Shown: positions 5,076 through 9,708 of the stretch, in pieces
Layout of the letters: each line of letters begins with the position of its first letter
How positions within the stretch are numbered: the first letter of the stretch is position 1
DNA from: Methanospirillum hungatei
GTDB taxonomy: Archaea > Halobacteriota > Methanomicrobia > Methanomicrobiales > Methanospirillaceae
Assembly (NCBI RefSeq): GCF_020216685.1
Contig: NZ_JAIWNS010000195.1
Location: 1-9,708 of the forward strand
Direction of reading: 5' to 3'
DNA length: 9,708 nucleotides
The notes under the pieces: model-generated
Database searches by the model: none
Seen by the model: the letters and a program-made list of their open reading frames with translations, nothing else
Told to the model about the DNA's origin: nothing
Program-made: the position numbers and the translations under genes

Positions 5076-7659
5076 CAACCATCTGGGCCGAAGAATTCAT
5101 AAATATCCAGTATCCCTGTCTCGGGTCAAGAGAAACGTCCCTGCTCTCAACTCCATTCGTAATAGGGGCAGAGAATCTCTGCTTTTCTGCATCATACCCG
5201 ATAATATAACTCCAGAATTCTTCGATTGAACGGAAAGCTTCATCAGCGGATACCATCATGATATCAGCAAAGCTGACAAGATTCCACCCTTCCTCCAGAT
5301 CCCTGGTCAGATTATACTCCGGACCCTCACCTGATATCCTGATGGGAACCTGTACCATATCTGGTGAGTATATAAAAAAGGCTGACAAGGGGGAGATCGG
5401 ATCAGATCGTGCTGATCTCATCCAGGCGGCTGATGTACTGTTCCATGTAAAGATGGAATGTCCTGCGGTATCAACACCGGAGAGAATATCCATGGTGTCA
5501 AAACCGGGTTCTAGCGTTACCGGAACAGAGACCAGATTCCAGCCGCGAAGGAGAGTAATATTCAGGTAATAGGGAGAGACTGCAACAATATATGCTGGTT
5601 TTCTGATATCCTCACACCCGGTAACTGAATCACATGCCTGAAGAGCGGGTGAATATATCCCGGCGGTCTCATAGCAATGGAACGGATTTCGTTCATTTGT
5701 CTTCTGCCCGTCACCAAAGTCAAGCTCTGACTGCTGTATCTGACCGGTCACTTTATATGAAGTACAGAGAGGAGCAAGGCCACGCCTTGGAAGACCGGAA
5801 AAGTCATACGGGGAAGCTTCCTTCTTTAAGACATGGACCGTCTGTGATTTTGTTCCAAAACAGTCGCCGGCCCCCCATACGGTCAGAGTCACATTATAAT
5901 TCCCTGGTTCATCAAACCGGTGCTCTACAATTTTTCCTGAATCTGACGTGCCATCACCAAAGTTCCAGTACCGTTTCTCAGCATAATCAATTGTGGTATC
6001 AGTGAACTTGACCGTGAGAGGTGCGTCGCCGTGGGGAGGGAACATGGTGAATGAGGGTTTCGGAACCGCATGAGCCGTGATATAGTTCTCCTTTACCTCC
6101 TGCTGCGTGCCGTTCGGAAAGGTGTCAGTCAGACTCACCGTGTAGGGACCAGGGAATCTGAAGCAGTGGAAGGGATTTTTCTCAGTGCTGGTCTCACCAT
6201 CACCAAAGTCCCACAGACGGGTGAGGGGGATCTCAGGGGATTTTTCATTAAACTGCACACAATGAGGTGCACAGCCGGCCAATGGGGTAGCAGTAAAATC
6301 AAGTTTCTCTTTGGGTTTTATCTTCAGTTCCTTTACCGCTATGGCATTACATCCACAGGTACCCGTGATCACCAGTGAAACCCGGTATGTTCCTTCCATA
6401 TCAAACCGGTGTGAGGGAGATGGCCCCTCTGCCCGTGTCCCGTCTCCAAAATCCCAGGAGTATTTCAGTCCTTCCGGAGCATCGGTACTGAATTTGTATT
6501 CATTCAGAGCAGTCCCCTGGGCAATAAGAATCCTGGGTTGATGAACAAGTATGGGCTCTTTTCCTTCCACTGTATCACATAAATTATTGGAACAGTAGGT
6601 CAGAGATGGGAAATAATTCCCGCTGGTCCCATAACAGTGGGTGGCCTGTGCACTGGTCGCCGTGCTGTTGTCACCAAAATTAAACTCCCAAGACTGAGTG
6701 GGATTGATGATACTATATGCAACACATAAAGGAGCGATCCCTTCAACCGGGGTAGCGGTAAAATCAGGAGTTCCTGCTGGAACATATTTCAGGTACCGGT
6801 TTTTTGTAATGGTATACGGAGCACCATCAATCGTATAGGTCATGGAGACGGTGTAAAGACCAGGCTCGGGGTAACAATGGACCGGACTCTTTTCATATGA
6901 TCTCCCCCCATCGCCAAAATCCCATTGAAATGAGTCAGCCTCCCCATATACGATGAACCTGGTACAGATCGGAGCAGTGCCATTCTGTCGTTCAGCAAGA
7001 AAATCTACCTTGTTCCCCGGTGTAACCTCGATATAATTGAATTTTGAGATCTTGTTGCAGGAACCAGCAATACAGTATGTCAGGGAGGGGCTGTAATTCC
7101 CCGGTTCCCTGAACTGGTGTCTCGGATTCTGGTCAGTACTATCATCACTTCCATCTCCGAAATGCCAGATGATATTCGTAGGATTGCCGATTATTGAAAA
7201 CTGAGTAGTAAGCGGGGCTGGCCCGGAGGAAGGTTCTGCGAAATAATCAACATATGTCTCAGGATCTCCGACTTTCACACAGTCAGGTTTTGATACTTCC
7301 CCGGCGATTGTGCCATAGGAGTATTTTAGTTTAACCCAGTAGGATCCCTTTTGTTTATAACAATGGACAGGGTTCATGGCATATGAGGTTGTTCCATCAC
7401 CAAAATCCCAGACATACTCACCATTCGGGCCTGAAACAGTAAACTGAACGCAAAGAGGTGGATACCCTTCAAATGGAGAGGCGGTAAAATCCACGACCCA
7501 CTCCGCTGACAGATTGCTGGTATTATTCGTGATATTGTCCTCCGGCCCATCAGCATGCGTTATGGATATAAGAATCCCAGCGATACACACACAGAATGCG
7601 AAAACACATAATAGCCGGATAACCAGGCAATTCTGCATCTGACCAGAATACTCTGCCAT
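5062..7659 (-). CDS. Large secreted protein with eight PKD repeats and two GWNLVS modules
   Basis: An 865-residue predicted surface or secreted protein; function unknown beyond likely adhesion or cell-envelope interaction, which PKD (Ig-like) proteins of methanogens commonly serve. Residues 12-33 are a hydrophobic signal segment, with a plausible cleavage after THA (34-36). A short N-glycosylation-rich linker follows (sequons at N42, N45, N46, N49). Eight PKD domains then run from about 56 to 694, each with a WDFGDG-like turn. The C-terminus (about 702-865) holds two similar modules starting GWNLVS at 706 and 791. I see no C-terminal membrane helix, PGF-CTERM motif or clear lipobox, so anchoring is unexplained; an uncleaved signal segment is possible. 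At least 21 cysteines lie outside the signal segment, many in pairs. The ATG at 7659 lacks an SD; ATG 7638 (Met8) is an alternative. It converges on the + strand operon. Confidence 0.9.
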   Translation of the reverse strand: MAEYSGQMQNCLVIRLLCVFAFCVCIAGILISITHADGPEDNITNNTSNLSAEWVVDFTASPFEGYPPLCVQFTVSGPNGEYVWDFGDGTTSYAMNPVHCYKQKGSYWVKLKYSYGTIAGEVSKPDCVKVGDPETYVDYFAEPSSGPAPLTTQFSIIGNPTNIIWHFGDGSDDSTDQNPRHQFREPGNYSPSLTYCIAGSCNKISKFNYIEVTPGNKVDFLAERQNGTAPICTRFIVYGEADSFQWDFGDGGRSYEKSPVHCYPEPGLYTVSMTYTIDGAPYTITKNRYLKYVPAGTPDFTATPVEGIAPLCVAYSIINPTQSWEFNFGDNSTATSAQATHCYGTSGNYFPSLTYCSNNLCDTVEGKEPILVHQPRILIAQGTALNEYKFSTDAPEGLKYSWDFGDGTRAEGPSPSHRFDMEGTYRVSLVITGTCGCNAIAVKELKIKPKEKLDFTATPLAGCAPHCVQFNEKSPEIPLTRLWDFGDGETSTEKNPFHCFRFPGPYTVSLTDTFPNGTQQEVKENYITAHAVPKPSFTMFPPHGDAPLTVKFTDTTIDYAEKRYWNFGDGTSDSGKIVEHRFDEPGNYNVTLTVWGAGDCFGTKSQTVHVLKKEASPYDFSGLPRRGLAPLCTSYKVTGQIQQSELDFGDGQKTNERNPFHCYETAGIYSPALQACDSVTGCEDIRKPAYIVAVSPYYLNITLLRGWNLVSVPVTLEPGFDTMDILSGVDTAGHSIFTWNSTSAAWMRSARSDPISPLSAFFIYSPDMVQVPIRISGEGPEYNLTRDLEEGWNLVSFADIMMVSADEAFRSIEEFWSYIIGYDAEKQRFSAPITNGVESRDVSLDPRQGYWIFMNSSAQMVGKQL
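5065..5556 (-). repeat. Tandem pair of GWNLVS modules at the C-terminus of the PKD protein
   Basis: Two units of about 80 residues (about 702-780 and 787-862) each begin LxxGWNLVS and each end in a turn followed by aromatic residues (LSAFFIYS at 758-765, RQGYWIFMNS at 847-856), with a central tryptophan-rich strand. GWNL(V/I)S modules are a recurrent C-terminal feature of secreted archaeal and bacterial proteins; I know of no firmly assigned function for this pair. A beta-sandwich or attachment role is inference. Confidence 0.7.
5578..7494 (-). repeat. Eight tandem PKD repeats, period about 81 codons
   Basis: The FGDG-like turns fall at residues 86, 167, 248, 328, 404, 485, 567 and 648, spaced 81, 81, 80, 76, 81, 82 and 81. 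On the + strand they show as a recurring 'tcaccaaa'-like block every 228-246 nt. Repeat 4 reads FNFGDN and repeat 8 LDFGDG instead of WDFGDG. Repeat 5 (about 377-448) lacks the usual start of the domain (D-F-x-A-x-P). Protein-level similarity is clear, but DNA copies are diverged, so the array is old rather than recently amplified. Confidence 0.92.
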
Positions 7660-7715
7660 AAGTAAAAATCAGGTACCTGTAGGCACTTCAAGTATAAAAA
7701 TAAGTGACGAAAAGG
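7660..7715 (-). promoter_or_regulatory. AT-rich spacer: probable promoter of the PKD gene and 3' end of fen
   Basis: On the - strand, the run CTTATTTTTATA (7704-7693) lies about 35-45 nt before the ATG at 7659. It resembles an archaeal TATA box, and a start some 25 nt downstream would leave a very short leader, agreeing with the lack of an SD. The same T-rich run, just after the fen stop, could end the upstream transcript. Both roles are inferred from position and composition. Confidence 0.4.
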
Positions 7716-8717
7716 TCAGAACCAGCTCTCAAGAGTTTTCTGCTTCTCCTTCTTCGATATCTTATCAAGAACCGGATCCACCCGGTCCAGGGAAAACCCA
7801 TGTTCATCACAGAGAAATGCCCTGATGCCGTCACGATCAATCCGCCCGGGATCAAGAGTGTATGAATCGGTGACCGGGGGATTTAGGAAAAAACTACGAA
7901 CTGGTTCAGGATCAAAATCAGGAAGTTTCTCACGGATAATTGAATCAAACTCTCCTGATTTGATCTTCTTTAATCCGGTTTTAGCGCCAATCCCCCGGAT
8001 TCCGGGATTAAAATCGGTGCCGGTCAGGATGGCAATCTCGATAAGCTGCTCTCTGGTTATAGCAAGAGTACTGAGAACATCAGAGAGGAGAATTCGTTCA
8101 GGCTGGACGGTAATCTGTCTCCCATGAAGCCGACGCTTGCCTGAAATGGTAAGATTTCTGACCAGGACCGGAGTGCCAAAGAGGAGGGTGTCATAGTCCT
8201 GAGAGACAACATAGTCAGCATCCCCCTGCAAAACCATATATGCCGCCTGAGCTTCTCCTTCTGATGGGGCGTCAACAACAGGCAGACCCATCAGCTGGAT
8301 CAGCTGACGTGCCGAAGACAGAATATAGGCATCAATGGCCGTACTGGACATGGCATACCTGAAGGCCCCGGTCAGATCACCCTCTTTTTTTGCCTGGTCC
8401 CATTTTTCCTTCGACTCTTCACGGACATCCCTTCGTTCCTGGATGGTCCTGCCTTTCATCTCCGGTGATTTTCCATCAAAGATGAAGACCGGGCGGATAC
8501 CCTGAGTCAGAAAGTTGGCAGTCCTGAAGAAGATGCCGGAAAGATGCGAGGTGATTCTTCCCGAATCATCCAAGAGGGGAGTCCCATCCGGCTGTCTGAT
8601 GATAGAGAGGAACTGGTACAGCGCATTGAATGCATCGATTGCCGCGACTCCTTTCAGCTCATCGGCTTCAGCCGGCCGTTTCAGGTCAGTAAGAATATCT
8701 CTGAGTGCTACACCCAT
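7716..8717 (-). CDS. fen: Flap endonuclease 1 (FEN-1)
   Basis: Structure-specific nuclease that removes 5' flaps during Okazaki-fragment maturation and long-patch base-excision repair, acting with PCNA. The 333-residue product is of normal archaeal length. It starts MGVALRDIL, consistent with the glycine-2 start needed by the active site. Metal-binding acids are visible at Asp28 (AIDAFN), Asp81 (FDGKSPE), Glu153 and Glu155 (SEGEAQAA), Asp174 and Asp176 (SQDYDTLLF) and Asp235 (GTDFNPGI). The helix-two-turn-helix follows ([15 protein letters not shown], 239-253). The C-terminus QKTLESWF (326-333) fits the PCNA-interacting PIP box, with Trp where Phe is commoner. It lies 7 nt after the small membrane protein gene, probably in one transcript; no strong SD is visible before the ATG. 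Confidence 0.97.
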   Translation of the reverse strand: MGVALRDILTDLKRPAEADELKGVAAIDAFNALYQFLSIIRQPDGTPLLDDSGRITSHLSGIFFRTANFLTQGIRPVFIFDGKSPEMKGRTIQERRDVREESKEKWDQAKKEGDLTGAFRYAMSSTAIDAYILSSARQLIQLMGLPVVDAPSEGEAQAAYMVLQGDADYVVSQDYDTLLFGTPVLVRNLTISGKRRLHGRQITVQPERILLSDVLSTLAITREQLIEIAILTGTDFNPGIRGIGAKTGLKKIKSGEFDSIIREKLPDFDPEPVRSFFLNPPVTDSYTLDPGRIDRDGIRAFLCDEHGFSLDRVDPVLDKISKKEKQKTLESWF

Positions 8718-8724
8718 GGTCAGC

Positions 8725-9039
8725 CTACCGGTACACCCTTCTGGTCAGTTCTGTATGGACATCCATCATCTTTCGCACAGACTCCTCATATCTTCGTTTC
8801 ATATCCGATGCCTGATCATCGACTGCCCGATGGATAATTCTGCCCTGATATTTCACCCCTGCTGCAAGGTTTTCAACTCTGACAAGAGTATACCACATCA
8901 GAAAGATAATGGGAAGTGTCATCAGGAGAAGTCCGATAATCGCTTCAAAAGGGAACCTGTATGCAAATCCGATCAGGATACACCCGCATGAAACCAGAAG
9001 GAGCGGGATAATACCAGCCAGAAGGATCCGATCATCCAT
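8725..9039 (-). CDS. Small two-helix membrane protein, unknown function
   Basis: A 104-residue protein that I do not recognise. Two hydrophobic helices are clear at about 5-27 ([19 protein letters not shown]...) and 33-53 ([21 protein letters not shown]), joined by a short loop with an Arg. A hydrophilic, strongly charged tail follows (54-104), rich in Arg, Lys, Asp and Glu and probably helical ([20 protein letters not shown]). By the positive-inside rule the topology is uncertain, as the tail and the loop both carry charge. It is a credible gene because it sits tightly before fen (7-nt gap), its amino-acid pattern is that of a membrane protein, and the opposite frame gives no recognisable product. 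The ATG has no SD. It is divergent from the presenilin-like protease gene, 44 nt away. Confidence 0.7.
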   Translation of the reverse strand: MDDRILLAGIIPLLLVSCGCILIGFAYRFPFEAIIGLLLMTLPIIFLMWYTLVRVENLAAGVKYQGRIIHRAVDDQASDMKRRYEESVRKMMDVHTELTRRVYR

Positions 9040-9045
9040 ATATTC
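9037..9045 (+). promoter_or_regulatory. Possible TATA box for the presenilin-like gene
   Basis: CATATATTC (core TATATT, 9039-9044) lies 40-45 nt before the ATG at 9084. A start site about 25 nt downstream would give a leader of about 15 nt. It overlaps the first codon of the divergent small membrane protein gene. Call rests on position and AT content only. Confidence 0.35.
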
Positions 9046-9083
9046 AGATAGGTAGTTCTCCCATGATGTAAGTACTGGTTATC

Positions 9084-9708
9084 ATGAGATCGAAGGAACA
9101 AATCCGGGAGTTTTTTGCCATCCTTGCAATGCCGGTAATGCTCCTTGCTGTGGAAATCGGATCCGTTCTCCTTGCAATGCCCATGACCGCCTCAGGATAT
9201 GCGGTCTTTGAAGACCCAGAGTCACTTTCAAATCCGGTATGGTTTATCGTGATGCTCCTGGTATTCACGGCATTTCTTCTTATCCTCATACAATACAGAT
9301 TCAAACGAGTGCTGGGCTGGATAATCCGGGCATCCCTGTTTATCGCATATATCTATGTATTCTCAGGACTTCTTGGACTCATCCTGTCAGCGGAGTCTGC
9401 ACTGGTTATAGGAACAGCATGTGCCGGAGCGGCAACGATCCTGTTATGGAAATACCCCGAGTGGTATGTTGTAGACATATTGGGCGTCCTTCTTGCAGCT
9501 GGAGTTGCATCCATGTTTGGCATATCACTCGAACCAGTACCGGTCATTCTGCTCCTTATCCTCCTCTCGGTATATGATGCAATATCAGTATACAAGACAA
9601 AACATATGCTCACCCTCGCAAACGGTGTTATTGAAGGCAGAATGCCCATCATGATGGTGGTACCAAAGAAGGAGGGATACTCATTCATTCGTGACGGAAT
9701 CGGGGGCA
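9084..9708 (+). CDS. Presenilin-like membrane protease, A22 family (3' end outside window)
   Basis: N-terminal 208 residues of an intramembrane aspartyl protease of the archaeal presenilin/signal-peptide-peptidase homologue type. The ATG at 9084 is the first start after an in-frame TAA at 9069-9071; there is no SD, so a short-leader or leaderless message is likely. About six hydrophobic segments are visible (roughly 11-34, 51-70, 78-101, 105-121, 128-147 and 152-163). The key evidence is SVYDAISVYKTKHM (162-175): the Y-D motif, with catalytic Asp165, in the arrangement conserved in archaeal presenilin homologues. The second catalytic motif (GxGD) and the PAL motif would lie downstream of base 9708 and are not seen, so activity cannot be judged. 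Natural substrates of archaeal members are largely unknown; cleavage of membrane-inserted peptides is expected from the family. Confidence 0.88.
   Translation, partial: MRSKEQIREFFAILAMPVMLLAVEIGSVLLAMPMTASGYAVFEDPESLSNPVWFIVMLLVFTAFLLILIQYRFKRVLGWIIRASLFIAYIYVFSGLLGLILSAESALVIGTACAGAATILLWKYPEWYVVDILGVLLAAGVASMFGISLEPVPVILLLILLSVYDAISVYKTKHMLTLANGVIEGRMPIMMVVPKKEGYSFIRDGIGG

Noticed and set aside
5700..7410. Regular blocks about 243 nt apart resembling spaced DNA repeats
   Set aside because: They are the codons of the WDFGDG-type turn in successive PKD domains; spacing and divergence rule out CRISPR or satellite repeats.
8515..8991. 158-codon open frame on the + strand across the start of fen and the small membrane gene
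   Set aside because: It is antisense to the catalytic N-terminus of FEN-1 and has no membrane or domain pattern; the - strand frames explain the region.
9353..9688. 111-codon open frame on the - strand within the presenilin-like gene
   Set aside because: The + strand frame encodes clear membrane helices and the YD motif, so this is its shadow.

Overview
The window reads as ordinary chromosome of a methanogenic euryarchaeon, most likely of the order Methanomicrobiales (Methanospirillum-like is my best guess). The reasons are a stand-alone GMP synthetase PP-loop subunit, an AK6/Fap7-type kinase, an archaeal FEN-1 with a PCNA-binding tail, an archaeal CDP-alcohol phosphotransferase, a large multi-PKD secreted protein and an archaeal presenilin-like protease. 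No rRNA, tRNA, CRISPR array, insertion sequence or integrase was seen, and no stretch over 300 bases lacks a gene.

Left arm, + strand, 1-5058: six genes run head to tail with almost no spacing. They are the C-terminal half of CTP synthase (pyrG, cut by the window edge), GMP synthase subunit B (guaAb), acetylornithine-type aminotransferase (argD), histidinol-phosphate aminotransferase (hisC), an AK6/Fap7-like kinase, and a CDP-alcohol phosphotransferase, probably archaetidylinositol-phosphate synthase. Junctions are a TAATG overlap, a 17-nt gap with a Shine-Dalgarno (SD) site, a 26-nt overlap and two ATGA overlaps, so this is probably one translationally coupled operon. It joins nucleotide, amino-acid and lipid synthesis; I see no single pathway linking all six.

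Right arm, - strand, 9039-5062: a small two-helix membrane protein, FEN-1 endonuclease, then an 865-residue secreted protein with eight PKD repeats and a tandem pair of GWNLVS modules. A short AT-rich spacer (7660-7715) probably carries a separate promoter for the PKD gene. The two arms converge at a perfect 13-bp inverted repeat at 5045-5075 that contains both stop codons and encodes the same last residues (K-Q-L) in both proteins.

Right edge, + strand, from 9084: the N-terminal part of a presenilin-like (peptidase A22 type) membrane protease, divergent from the small membrane protein and running off the window.

I did not find a convincing undescribed system. The points most worth following are the co-varying cysteine pairs in the PKD repeats, the symmetric convergent hairpin, and the uncharacterised small membrane protein between FEN-1 and the presenilin-like protease.
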